From positions 1 to 12,274 of the forward strand of contig DCZG01000133.1 in NCBI GenBank assembly GCA_002331575.1: a stretch of 12,274 nt of DNA. The letters are read 5' to 3'. Source of the DNA: Atopobium sp. UBA2090 (GTDB taxonomy: Bacteria > Actinomycetota > Coriobacteriia > Coriobacteriales > Atopobiaceae). Positions 5,671 to 12,274 of the stretch are shown here, in pieces (positions within the stretch are counted from its first letter, which is position 1; each line of letters starts with the position of its first letter). A program made the translations under genes and the position numbers. The notes under the pieces are model-generated. The model was given only the letters and a program-made list of their open reading frames with translations, was not told the DNA's origin and ran no database searches.

Positions 5671-6246
5671 ATGAGCCTTATCGAGCTCTTCCTCATCGCG
5701 GTGGGTCTCTCCATGGACGCCTTCGCGGTGTCCATCTGCAAGGGCCTCGGGATGAGGCGGGTCAACTGGAAGGTCGCCGTCGTCCTGGCGCTCTTCTTCG
5801 GCGGCTTCCAGGGTCTCATGCCGCTCATCGGCTGGGCGCTCGGCACCCAGTTCCTGTGGCTCATCGCCCCCGTCGACCACTGGATCGCCTTCGTCCTTCT
5901 CGCCTTCATCGGCGGGAAGATGCTCTGGGAGGCCCTCCACGAGGACGACGAGGGAGATTGCAAGCCCGCCGACACAATCGACCTCGGCGAGTTCACGCTC
6001 CTCGCCATCGCCACGTCGATCGACGCCCTCGCCGTGGGCATCTCGTTCGCCGCCCTCTCCGTGGAGATCGTCTCGTCGTCCCTCATCATCTGTGCGACGA
6101 CCTTCGCCTTCACGCTCGCGGGCGTGAAGATCGGCAACGCCTTCGGGTCGCGCTACGAGCGGCCGGCGAGCATCGCGGGCGGAGTCATCCTCATCCTCCT
6201 GGGGCTCAAGATCCTCCTCGAACACCTGGGCGTCCTTGTTATCTAG
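5671..6246 (+). CDS. mntP: Manganese efflux pump MntP
   Basis: This 191-residue inner-membrane protein of the MntP (formerly DUF204) family exports Mn2+ from the cytoplasm. The two family repeats are plain: GLSMDAFAVS (12-21, Asp16) and ATSIDALAVG (114-123, Asp118), acidic membrane residues needed for transport in the E. coli protein. Six hydrophobic helices are visible, with a hydrophilic acidic loop (about 88-107) in the middle. Length matches the family. The start at 5671 has AAAGGGGA five bases upstream; an in-frame ATG at 5653 lies in the terminator tail and is less likely. Expression should be controlled by the Mn2+ riboswitch and terminator just upstream. The gene appears to be a single-gene transcript, with a weak hairpin after the stop. 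Confidence 0.96.
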   Translation: MSLIELFLIAVGLSMDAFAVSICKGLGMRRVNWKVAVVLALFFGGFQGLMPLIGWALGTQFLWLIAPVDHWIAFVLLAFIGGKMLWEALHEDDEGDCKPADTIDLGEFTLLAIATSIDALAVGISFAALSVEIVSSSLIICATTFAFTLAGVKIGNAFGSRYERPASIAGGVILILLGLKILLEHLGVLVI

Positions 6247-6267
6247 CGAGAAGGACGTTTCTTTGGC

Positions 6268-6290
6268 GTCAGGTCAGCTACCTGGTCTTT
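6268..6290 (+). terminator. Weak candidate terminator after mntP
   Basis: GTCAGGT (6268-6274) can pair with ACCTGGT (6280-6286), five Watson-Crick pairs plus two G-U pairs, around a CAGCT loop. It is followed by CTTTT. It is the only terminator-like structure between mntP and the next operon. The stem is short, so read-through is possible. Confidence 0.35.
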
Positions 6291-6595
6291 TGTACAAGAC
6301 ACGATGGTACTTTCGTGTACGCCACCGTACCTCCATCACTTTTATCGCTGAAGTCCCATGCTTGTCCCTCGGGTGCTTGCACGGTGACGTGCCGGCGCGC
6401 GGTCCGCGCTTCTCTGGTGGCTCCGTCTTGGCGGCGGTTGTCGCCGTCAGGTGCGAGGAGTCGCGCGTGCCCAGGCGGTTCTCGCTCGCCAGCCCCACAA
6501 AGCCCTCACCGCGGTGAGCCACGGTGGCTTTGAAAAACGGTCTCACGGGCGGCGCGCAGCGCGACGCCACGAGGAACAAGGAGCGGCCCAGCCTC
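6291..6595. other. Gene-free leader upstream of the amino-sugar operon
   Basis: The stretch has no protein-like frame with a ribosome-binding site. It holds four GTAC tetramers (6292, 6307, 6317, 6327), the last three exactly ten bases apart, and a nested inverted repeat at 6498-6532. TGGTACTTT (6305-6313) could be an extended -10 element like the one before mntP. No consensus promoter was found nearer the operon. A long structured leader is possible. Confidence 0.4.
6498..6532 (+). repeat. Nested inverted repeat in the operon leader
   Basis: CAAAGCC (6498-6504) pairs with GGCTTTG (6526-6532) and encloses a perfect 14-bp palindrome CTCACCGCGGTGAG (6505-6518). The RNA would fold as a two-tier hairpin about 64 bases before the ATG of the glycosyltransferase. 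No T run follows on either strand, so it is not a simple intrinsic terminator. It could be an operator, an attenuator part or an mRNA-stabilising structure. Confidence 0.55.
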
Positions 6596-7567
6596 ATGCA
6601 CAAGAACCGAATCTCCTGCGTCATTCCCTGCTATCGCTCGGCTGGCACCATCGGCGAGGTCGTCGGGCTTCTCGAGGAGACGATCTCCGCGCGCTCCGGC
6701 GAGTTCGACCACGAGATCATCCTCGTGAATGACGCGAGTCCCGACGGTGGTGCGACCCTGGCCGAGCTGCGCCGAATCGCGGAGACGAACGAGAGCGTCG
6801 TGGTCGTGAACCTCGCCCGAAACTTCGGGCAGTTCCCCGCGATCATGGCCGGCTTCGCGCAGGTGTCGGGCGACATCGTCGTCGTCCTCGACGACGACAT
6901 GCAGTGCCCGCCTCAGGAGATGTTCCGCCTCGTCGACAAGGTCGTCGACGACGACGTCGACATCGCGTACGCCTACTATCCCGACCGCAAGTTCTCCGCC
7001 TGGCGCAACTGGGGCAGCTCGTTCAACACCTGGTGCGTGCGGCACTTCGCCGGCGTGCCCAGGGACCTGCAGATCAACAACTACTACGCCGTCAAGCGCT
7101 ACGTGGTCGACGAGGCCCTGCGCTACGAGAACCCCTACCCCTACATCGACGGGCTCCTCATACAGTCCGTCGGGAGCTACGCGAACGTCGAGGTCACGCA
7201 CCATGCCCGCGAGCAGGGCAGCTCGGGCTACACCCTGAGGAGCCTCATCGCCCAGTGGCTCGACGGCGTGACGCTCTTCTCGATCGTGCCGCTGCGCGTG
7301 GCCTCGCTCCTGGGCGCCGTCTTCGCGTTCGTCGGGTTCGTCGCCTGCATCGTCCTCATCGTCCAGAAGGTCCTCGACCCCAGCATCGCCGAGGGCTGGA
7401 CCAGCCTCATGGCCGTGCTCCTGCTCATGGGCGGCGTCATCATCCTCGCCGTGGGCATGCTCGGCGAGTACGTGGGTCGCATCTACATCTCGATCAACAA
7501 GAAGCCGCAGTACGTGGTACGTGACGTGCTCGACCATCGCGAAGAGGGGAAGGGGCTTCATGATTAG
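6596..7567 (+). CDS. ArnC/DPM1-like polyprenyl-phosphate glycosyltransferase (GT2)
   Basis: This 323-residue inner-membrane glycosyltransferase should move a sugar from a nucleotide to undecaprenyl phosphate on the cytoplasmic face. The GT-A domain shows ISCVIPCYR (6-14), LVNDASPDGG (43-52), NFGQFPAIMAGF (76-87) and the metal-binding DDDMQ (99-103). Two C-terminal helices (about 232-258 and 269-292) end with LLGEYVGRIY. The pattern, including GQ-x2-AIMAGF and GEYVGRIY, resembles ArnC, GtrB and CsbB. The sugar is not decided by the sequence; the transaminase that follows suggests a 4-amino-4,6-dideoxyhexose. The start at 6596 fits the family N terminus, but its AAGGAG (6578-6583) is 12 bases away. 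A GTG at 6524 lies inside a hairpin and would add an unusual tail. The 3' end overlaps the next gene by eight bases. Confidence 0.88.
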   Translation: MHKNRISCVIPCYRSAGTIGEVVGLLEETISARSGEFDHEIILVNDASPDGGATLAELRRIAETNESVVVVNLARNFGQFPAIMAGFAQVSGDIVVVLDDDMQCPPQEMFRLVDKVVDDDVDIAYAYYPDRKFSAWRNWGSSFNTWCVRHFAGVPRDLQINNYYAVKRYVVDEALRYENPYPYIDGLLIQSVGSYANVEVTHHAREQGSSGYTLRSLIAQWLDGVTLFSIVPLRVASLLGAVFAFVGFVACIVLIVQKVLDPSIAEGWTSLMAVLLLMGGVIILAVGMLGEYVGRIYISINKKPQYVVRDVLDHREEGKGLHD

Positions 7568-8696
7568 GTTCAACGTGCCGCCGTTCCTGGGCACCGAGCT
7601 CGACTACATGAGGGAGGCCATCGCCATGGGCAACATCGGCGGCGACGGCGAGTTCTCGCTGAAGTGCAAGCACTGGATCGAGGGGCGCTTCGGCACCCAG
7701 GCGGCCTACCTCACCACGAGCGGCACCTCCGCGCTCGAGATGGCGTCGTGGCTCAGCGACTTCGAGCCCGGCGACGAGGTCATCCTCCCGAGCTTCACCT
7801 TCTCGTCCACCGCGACGGCCTTCCTGCAGCGGGGCGCCCGCCTCGTCTTCGTCGACGTCCGTCCCGACACCATGAACGTCGACGAGACCAAGATCGAGGC
7901 AGCCATCACGCCGCGGACCAAGGTCATCGCCGCCGTTCACTACGCAGGCGTCGCCTGCGAGATGGACACCATCATGGACATCGCCCGCGCGCACGGTCTC
8001 ACGGTGGTCGAGGATGCCGCCCAGGGCGTCATGTCCACCTATAAGGGACGCGCGCTCGGGACCATCGGCGACTTCGGCTGCTACTCCTTCCACGAGACGA
8101 AGAACTACTCCATGGGAGAGGGCGGTGCCATCGTCATCCAGGACCCCGCGCTCAACGACCAGGCGGAGATCCTGCGCGAGAAGGGCACCAACCGCTCGCG
8201 CTACTTCCGTGGCCAGGTGGACAAGTACACCTGGGTCGACTACGGATCGAGCCTCCTGCCCTCCGACATGCTCGCCGCCTACCTCTGGGCGCAGCTCCAG
8301 GAGGCCGACCGCATCAACGACGACCGTCGCGCCACCTGGGATGCCTACTACCAGGCGTTCCTCCCGCTCAGCGAGAAGGGTCTCCTCGGCATCCCGACGG
8401 TTCCCGAGGGCTGCGTCCACAACGCCCACCTCTTCTACGTCAAGCTCGCCGACCTCGCCGAGCGCACGGCCTTCATGGCCTACCTCAAGGAGCATGGCGT
8501 CCAGTCGTCCTTCCACTACATCCCGCTGCACTCCGCCCCCGCCGGCCTCAAATACGGTCGCTTCTCGGGCGAGGACGTCTACACCACGCGCGAGAGCGAG
8601 CGCCTCACGCGCCTGCCCATGTACTTCGGCATGGCGCCCGCGGACAGGGACAAGGTCATCGAGACGGTCCTGTCGTTCTTCGGGAAGCGGCGATGA
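7560..8696 (+). CDS. wecE: dTDP-4-amino-4,6-dideoxygalactose transaminase (WecE/RffA)
   Basis: This 378-residue PLP enzyme of the DegT/DnrJ/EryC1/StrS family converts dTDP-4-keto-6-deoxy-glucose to dTDP-4-amino-4,6-dideoxy-D-galactose (dTDP-Fuc4N), using glutamate as amino donor. Similarity to E. coli WecE (376 residues), judged from memory, runs end to end. It covers the N terminus (FNxPPxxGTELDYM), FVDVRPDTMN (97-106), VHYAGVACEMDTIM (126-139), EDAAQGVMSTYKGRALGTIG (151-170), HETKNYS (178-184, PLP lysine Lys181), EKGTNRS and FRGQVDKYTW. The start at 7560 matches the E. coli N terminus and has AAGGGG (7550-7555) four bases upstream. It overlaps the glycosyltransferase by eight bases and the next gene by ATGA. 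No WecD-type acetyltransferase is beside it, so the amino group may stay free. The keto-sugar must come from RmlA/RmlB elsewhere. Confidence 0.95.
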   Translation: MIRFNVPPFLGTELDYMREAIAMGNIGGDGEFSLKCKHWIEGRFGTQAAYLTTSGTSALEMASWLSDFEPGDEVILPSFTFSSTATAFLQRGARLVFVDVRPDTMNVDETKIEAAITPRTKVIAAVHYAGVACEMDTIMDIARAHGLTVVEDAAQGVMSTYKGRALGTIGDFGCYSFHETKNYSMGEGGAIVIQDPALNDQAEILREKGTNRSRYFRGQVDKYTWVDYGSSLLPSDMLAAYLWAQLQEADRINDDRRATWDAYYQAFLPLSEKGLLGIPTVPEGCVHNAHLFYVKLADLAERTAFMAYLKEHGVQSSFHYIPLHSAPAGLKYGRFSGEDVYTTRESERLTRLPMYFGMAPADRDKVIETVLSFFGKRR

Positions 8697-9091
8697 CCGG
8701 GGCGAGAAGGGGCCAGGCGGGCGTGCTTCTCGCGCTCCACGTGCTGCTCGGCGTCTACTCCCTCTCCGATGTCGCGAGCAAGAAGGCGTCGGGGACCACG
8801 TTCCTGAGCCCCGAGTTCGTGCTCCTCTACGCCGTCGTCCTCGGGCTTCTCGCCATCTACGCAATCGGCTGGCAGCAGGTCATCAAGCGCATGCCGCTCT
8901 CGAGCGCCTATGCCAACCGTGCCGTCACGGTGGTCTGGGGCATCTTCTGGGGCTACGTCGTCTTCGGCGAGGCGGTGAGCGTGGGCAAGCTCGTGGGCGC
9001 CGCGCTCATCATCTGCGGCGTGGTGCTCTTCGCGCGCGCCGACCGGGACGACGCGACGCCGGCCGGCGGTGACGAGGGGGCCTCGTCATGA
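8693..9091 (+). CDS. SMR/EamA-type four-helix membrane protein, ArnE/ArnF-like subunit 1
   Basis: This 132-residue small multidrug resistance-like protein has helices at about 10-25, 40-62, 70-92 and 97-115 and a charged C-terminal tail. Family traits are an early SLSDVASKKAS segment, a PLSSAYANRAVTVVW segment in helix 3, and a GE-x-VSVGKLVGAALIICGVVL ending. In isolation it could be called a drug efflux protein. Its place between a polyprenyl-phosphate glycosyltransferase/transaminase pair and a GT-C enzyme, and the presence of a second copy next door, favour an ArnE/ArnF-like flippase subunit for a polyprenyl-phosphate amino sugar. Its ATG overlaps the wecE stop by four bases, and GGGAAG (8682-8687) is the ribosome-binding site. 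Confidence 0.82.
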   Translation: MTGARRGQAGVLLALHVLLGVYSLSDVASKKASGTTFLSPEFVLLYAVVLGLLAIYAIGWQQVIKRMPLSSAYANRAVTVVWGIFWGYVVFGEAVSVGKLVGAALIICGVVLFARADRDDATPAGGDEGASS

Positions 9092-9438
9092 CGTCCGAGC
9101 TCGGACATGCCATCGTGCTTCTCGTCTCGGTGTTCGTGAGCGCCATCTCGCAGGTGATGCTCAAGAAGGCCGCCCTGCGCACGTACCCCAACCACGTGGC
9201 CGAGTACCTGAACCCCCTGGTCATCGTCGCGTACGTGCTCTTCGTGGGGTGCACGCTGCTCACCATCCTGGCGTACCAGGGAATTCCGCTCTCGCTCGGT
9301 CCGGTTCTCGAGGCCACGAGCTATCTGTACGTGACCGTTTTCGGGGTGACCATCTTCCACGAGCACGTAGGGCGCGAGAAGCTCCTCGCGCTCGCGCTCA
9401 TCGTCATCGGCATCGTCGTCTTCGCGACGCTGGGATAG
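9088..9438 (+). CDS. SMR/EamA-type four-helix membrane protein, ArnE/ArnF-like subunit 2
   Basis: This 116-residue protein has four helices (about 8-27, 42-63, 68-90 and 97-115). It shows SAISQVMLKKAAL (18-30), GIPLSLGPVLEATSYLYVTV (65-84) and the terminal FHEHVGREKLLALALIVIGI typical of the family. It is clearly diverged from the preceding protein, as expected for a heterodimeric SMR pair in which the two subunits take opposite roles. Start and stop overlap the neighbours tightly: ATGA with the preceding gene, and nine bases between its stop and the next ATG. Proposed role: second half of the flippase for the undecaprenyl-phosphate-linked amino sugar. A generic efflux role cannot be excluded. 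Confidence 0.82.
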   Translation: MTSELGHAIVLLVSVFVSAISQVMLKKAALRTYPNHVAEYLNPLVIVAYVLFVGCTLLTILAYQGIPLSLGPVLEATSYLYVTVFGVTIFHEHVGREKLLALALIVIGIVVFATLG

Positions 9439-9447
9439 GGGGGAGTC

Positions 9448-12274
9448 ATGAAGGAGAAGGAGGAGGACCGAGCCGGCACCGCGGGAGGCGTTCTCTCACA
9501 CGGCCCCCTGGCATGGATCGACCGGCGAGCGGAGCGCGTGCGCGCCTGGGACGACGCTCATCCCGGTCGCGGGAGGTCGTCATACTGGCGCTGCTTCAAC
9601 CTCGCCTTCGTCCTGCTCGCCTGCTTCTGCGTGGCGTTGTACCTCGTGAACGGCCGCTCCATCCTCTGGAGCGTCGACGGCTACGAGCAGTACTACCCCT
9701 ACTTCGCCTTCGAGGGGGAGTGGCTCCGCGGCATCGTCTCGTCGCTCGTCGGCGGGCATGGGCTGCAGATTCCCGCCTGGCAGTTCAGTCTGGGGTATGG
9801 CTCGGACGTCCTCATCACCATCGACAGCATCTTCGACCCGGTGAACCTGCTGTCCGTCCTCGCCCCCGTGAAGTATTCCGAGTACCTCTACCAGGCTCTC
9901 ATCATCCTCAGGCTCTGGCTCGCCGGCGTGGGCTTCTCGCTCTACGCGCTCAAGCGCGGTCGCAGTCGCTTTGCCACGCTCGTCGGTGCCGTCACCTACA
10001 CCTTCTCGGTCACGCTCCTCGAGGGGCTCGTCTGGCCGGGCTTCCTCGTGGCCGGCGTGCTCTTTCCCTTCGTGCTCCTCGGCGTCGAGAAGGTCTTCCT
10101 CCGCGAGCGCCCCTATGCGCTCGTCGTCTCGCTGACCATCCTCCTCGCGGCGTCGTACTACTTCGCCTACATGGTTCTCCTCCTGCTCGTCGCCTACTGC
10201 GTCGTACGCGTGGTCCAGCTCGAGCATGGCTTCTCGCCTCGCCCCTTCCTGGGCTGGGTCGTGCGAATCGGGGGCTGCATCCTTCTCGCCGCGCTTCTCG
10301 CCTGCGCCGCCCTCGTCCCGTCCATCACGGAGGTCCTCGGCCTCGACAGGGCCACCACGGCCGAGACCAGCTCGTCCGTCCTCTACACGCTCACGTACTA
10401 CCTCGACGTCGTGCCCGGTCTCGTGGGCTCCGACGTCGTGGGGAGCGACTGCAACGTGGGCTACGGGGCGGCGGCCTTCGTGTCGTGCGCGCTCCTGTAC
10501 CTCTCCGGAAAGGAGAGGCGCGCCCTCAAGGTCTCGCTCGCCGTGGCGACCGCGATGCTCCTGATCCCGGCCGTGGGAAGCGCGCTCAACGGCTTCAACT
10601 ACGCCACCAACCGCTGGGTCTTCGCCTATGCGATGCTCGTCTCCTACGTCGTGACCGTGATGGCCGACGACATCGGGTCGCTCGACCGCAGGCGGGTCCT
10701 CTCGGTGATGGGCGCGGCGGTCGCCCTCGCCGTGTGGATCTTCCTCATCCCCCGCGAGCGCACCGAGGAGAACATGGCCTCGCTCATGGCGATAGCGCTC
10801 GTGATCGCCCTGCTGCTGGTGGCGGGGACGAGCCTGCGCGCCCGCCGCGCCGCGCTCGTGCTTGGCGTGCTCGTGTCCCTCTGCGTCAACATGGTCTACT
10901 ACATCGACGCCAACGAGGGAGGCTGGGCTCAGCGGAGCACCGCCATCGGGGGTGCCTACCGGGCCTTCGTCAAGGAGTCGCCGCTCAACGCCGTGTCCCA
11001 GGTGAACGACGGCTCGTTCTGGCGCTACGACGTCGACCCTGCCAGGTGGTCGTGGAGCACCGACTCGTACCGGATTCCCCGGAACGGCTCGCTCCTCTTT
11101 GGCCTCAACGGCTACACCTTCTACAGCAGCAACTACAACTCGCTCATCGACCGCTTCCAGACGGAGCTCGGCATGAACGACGACGGAATCAACTTCTCGT
11201 ACCGCAACCTCGAGGGACGCTCCGCTCTCGAGGAGCTTCTCGGCACCAAGTACTACCTCGTTCCCGACAGCGGCGGGCAGACCACTGCCTACGGCTACGA
11301 CAACGCTGTCTCCTCGACCACGGTCGACGGTCACTCCTACACGGTCTACCAGGGGGACACGACGCTCTCCCTGGGCATCGCGTTCCCGAGCGTCATCACG
11401 CGCTCGCAGTACGAGTCGATGTCCATGCTCGAGCGCCAGGAGGCCCTCCTCCAGGGCGTCGTGCTGAGCGACGACGACGCGGCGTCGACCTCCGTGGCGA
11501 CGACCGAGCCCACACTCTCGACCACGGCCGTCCAGTCGGACGTGATGGCCACGAGCGGCTGCACGGTGAGCGACGGAAAGATCGTCGTCACGTCGGCGAA
11601 CGCCACGGTCACGCTCTCGGTCGCCGGCCTCGACAACAGCGAGACGTACCTCATGCTCGAGGGTCTCGACTACGAGCCCTACGACCTCTCCACGCTGCTC
11701 TCGTCCGACTCCTTCTCGTCCAAACCCTGGTACACCAAGGCAAAGGCCGTCTCCACGCAGCTCCAGACCACGCCCTCGAGCTCCTACTCGATCTACGCGC
11801 AGGCAGATCGGGGCTCCTCAAACCGCTGCATCACCAACTTCGCGAGCAGCTCGCACATGTACGGCGGCAAGCGTGACTGGACCCTCAACCTGGGCTACTC
11901 CGAGGACGCGCAGTCGACGGTCGTCCTCACGTTCACGACCACGGGTACCTATACCTTTAACGACCTGTCCGTCGTGTGCCAGCCCATGGATAACGTGGAC
12001 TCCGAGGTCTCCGCCCTCGCCGAGGACACGCTCCAGGACGTCCAGGTCGGAACCAACACCGTCTCGGGCAGCATCTCGGTCAACAGCGAGAAGGTGCTGT
12101 TCCTCTCGATTCCCTGGTCGCAGGGGTGGACCGCCACGGTCGACGGCGAGTCCGTCGACCTCATGAGGGCCGACACCGCGTTCATGGCCATCGACCTGCC
12201 GGCCGGCACCCACGACGTCGTCCTCACCTATCGCACGCCGGGGCTCGACCTCGGCCTCGCGCTGACGGGTGCTG
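9448..12274 (+). CDS. YfhO-family membrane glycosyltransferase (3' end cut by window)
   Basis: The frame is open from an ATG at 9448 to the window end (942 complete codons) without a stop. The start has GGGGGGAG (9438-9445) just upstream and follows the previous stop by nine bases. A hydrophilic N terminus (1-48) leads to a multi-pass part (about 50-490), then a large extracellular domain (about 500-930). Family signs are SVDGYEQYYPYF (75-86), the first-loop acidic motif of GT-C enzymes (Asp77); SLGYGSD; NRWVFAYAM near residue 388; and the C-terminal IPWSQGWTATVDG with AGTHDVVLTYRTPGL. Only the last membrane helix and tail are probably missing. YfhO enzymes in Bacillus and Listeria transfer a sugar from undecaprenyl phosphate to lipoteichoic acid outside the cell. 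The preceding genes make it the likely final transferase of the pathway; the acceptor here is unknown. Confidence 0.9.
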   Translation, partial: MKEKEEDRAGTAGGVLSHGPLAWIDRRAERVRAWDDAHPGRGRSSYWRCFNLAFVLLACFCVALYLVNGRSILWSVDGYEQYYPYFAFEGEWLRGIVSSLVGGHGLQIPAWQFSLGYGSDVLITIDSIFDPVNLLSVLAPVKYSEYLYQALIILRLWLAGVGFSLYALKRGRSRFATLVGAVTYTFSVTLLEGLVWPGFLVAGVLFPFVLLGVEKVFLRERPYALVVSLTILLAASYYFAYMVLLLLVAYCVVRVVQLEHGFSPRPFLGWVVRIGGCILLAALLACAALVPSITEVLGLDRATTAETSSSVLYTLTYYLDVVPGLVGSDVVGSDCNVGYGAAAFVSCALLYLSGKERRALKVSLAVATAMLLIPAVGSALNGFNYATNRWVFAYAMLVSYVVTVMADDIGSLDRRRVLSVMGAAVALAVWIFLIPRERTEENMASLMAIALVIALLLVAGTSLRARRAALVLGVLVSLCVNMVYYIDANEGGWAQRSTAIGGAYRAFVKESPLNAVSQVNDGSFWRYDVDPARWSWSTDSYRIPRNGSLLFGLNGYTFYSSNYNSLIDRFQTELGMNDDGINFSYRNLEGRSALEELLGTKYYLVPDSGGQTTAYGYDNAVSSTTVDGHSYTVYQGDTTLSLGIAFPSVITRSQYESMSMLERQEALLQGVVLSDDDAASTSVATTEPTLSTTAVQSDVMATSGCTVSDGKIVVTSANATVTLSVAGLDNSETYLMLEGLDYEPYDLSTLLSSDSFSSKPWYTKAKAVSTQLQTTPSSSYSIYAQADRGSSNRCITNFASSSHMYGGKRDWTLNLGYSEDAQSTVVLTFTTTGTYTFNDLSVVCQPMDNVDSEVSALAEDTLQDVQVGTNTVSGSISVNSEKVLFLSIPWSQGWTATVDGESVDLMRADTAFMAIDLPAGTHDVVLTYRTPGLDLGLALTGA

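Noticed and set aside
6236..6517. 93-codon plus-strand frame between mntP and the operon
   Set aside because: It starts inside the end of mntP, has no ribosome-binding site, and its composition is not protein-like.
6524..6595. GTG at 6524 as start of the glycosyltransferase
   Set aside because: The GTG lies inside a hairpin and would add a 24-residue tail not expected in this family. The ATG at 6596 begins at the usual family N terminus, although its ribosome-binding site is distant. The question is not fully closed.
1575..8696. Functional link between the fucosidase and the 4-amino-fucose pathway
   Set aside because: The fucosidase handles L-fucose from glycans, whereas WecE makes the D-configured 4-amino sugar from a dTDP-glucose derivative. 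The shared name is coincidental and the genes are far apart.
9580..11334. Long minus-strand frame (584 codons) and a long out-of-frame plus-strand frame (9069-11876)
   Set aside because: Both overlap the YfhO gene, whose translation shows clear family motifs. The alternatives have low-complexity, charged compositions.
1..12274. CRISPR arrays, rRNA, tRNA, phage or integrase genes
   Set aside because: No regularly spaced repeat array, no RNA gene and no recombinase, transposase or phage structural protein was seen in any frame.

Overview
The window is GC-rich, densely coded DNA with actinobacterial codon use (third positions mostly G or C). Divergent and convergent gene pairs are separated by short leaders with good Shine-Dalgarno sites. 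The protein set (YfhO-type glycosyltransferase, membrane-anchored NodB deacetylase, cytoplasmic GH29 fucosidase, dTDP-sugar transaminase) and the interspersed GGGGACAGG palindromes suggest a host-associated member of the Coriobacteriia (Olsenella/Atopobiaceae type). That placement is inferred from style, not from a marker gene.

Layout. 1-141: gene-free edge ending in the first copy of a palindromic repeat. 142-1446 (minus): ClC-family anion channel/transporter with a YfeO-like GPE filter motif. 1575-2801 (plus): GH29 alpha-L-fucosidase, divergent from it. 2802-3214: gene-free block carrying two inverted copies of the 33-bp palindrome around two copies of a second 29-bp repeat, then the promoter of the next gene. 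3215-4243: membrane-anchored NodB (CE4) deacetylase. 4278-4397 (minus): 39-residue hydrophobic ORF with a good ribosome-binding site. 4563-5150: three-helix membrane protein of unknown function, then a 25-residue ORF and a 67-residue four-cysteine protein coupled by an ATGA overlap. 5513-6246: manganese-export unit made of promoter, yybP-ykoY Mn2+ riboswitch, intrinsic terminator and mntP. 6247-6595: structured gene-free leader. 6596 to the window end: tight five-gene operon.

That operon is the most interesting part. It encodes an ArnC-like polyprenyl-phosphate glycosyltransferase, a WecE/RffA transaminase that makes dTDP-4-amino-4,6-dideoxy-D-galactose (dTDP-Fuc4N), two four-helix SMR/EamA proteins resembling the ArnE/ArnF flippase pair, and a YfhO-family GT-C glycosyltransferase cut by the window end. 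Together they read as a complete route: make an activated amino sugar, load it on undecaprenyl phosphate, flip it, and attach it to a surface polymer. It looks like a Gram-positive counterpart of the lipid A Ara4N pathway, merged with the CsbB/GtcA/YfhO scheme for lipoteichoic acid glycosylation. The sugar-nucleotide genes upstream of WecE (rmlA/rmlB type) are not in the window. The acceptor polymer and the identity of the transferred sugar are inferences.
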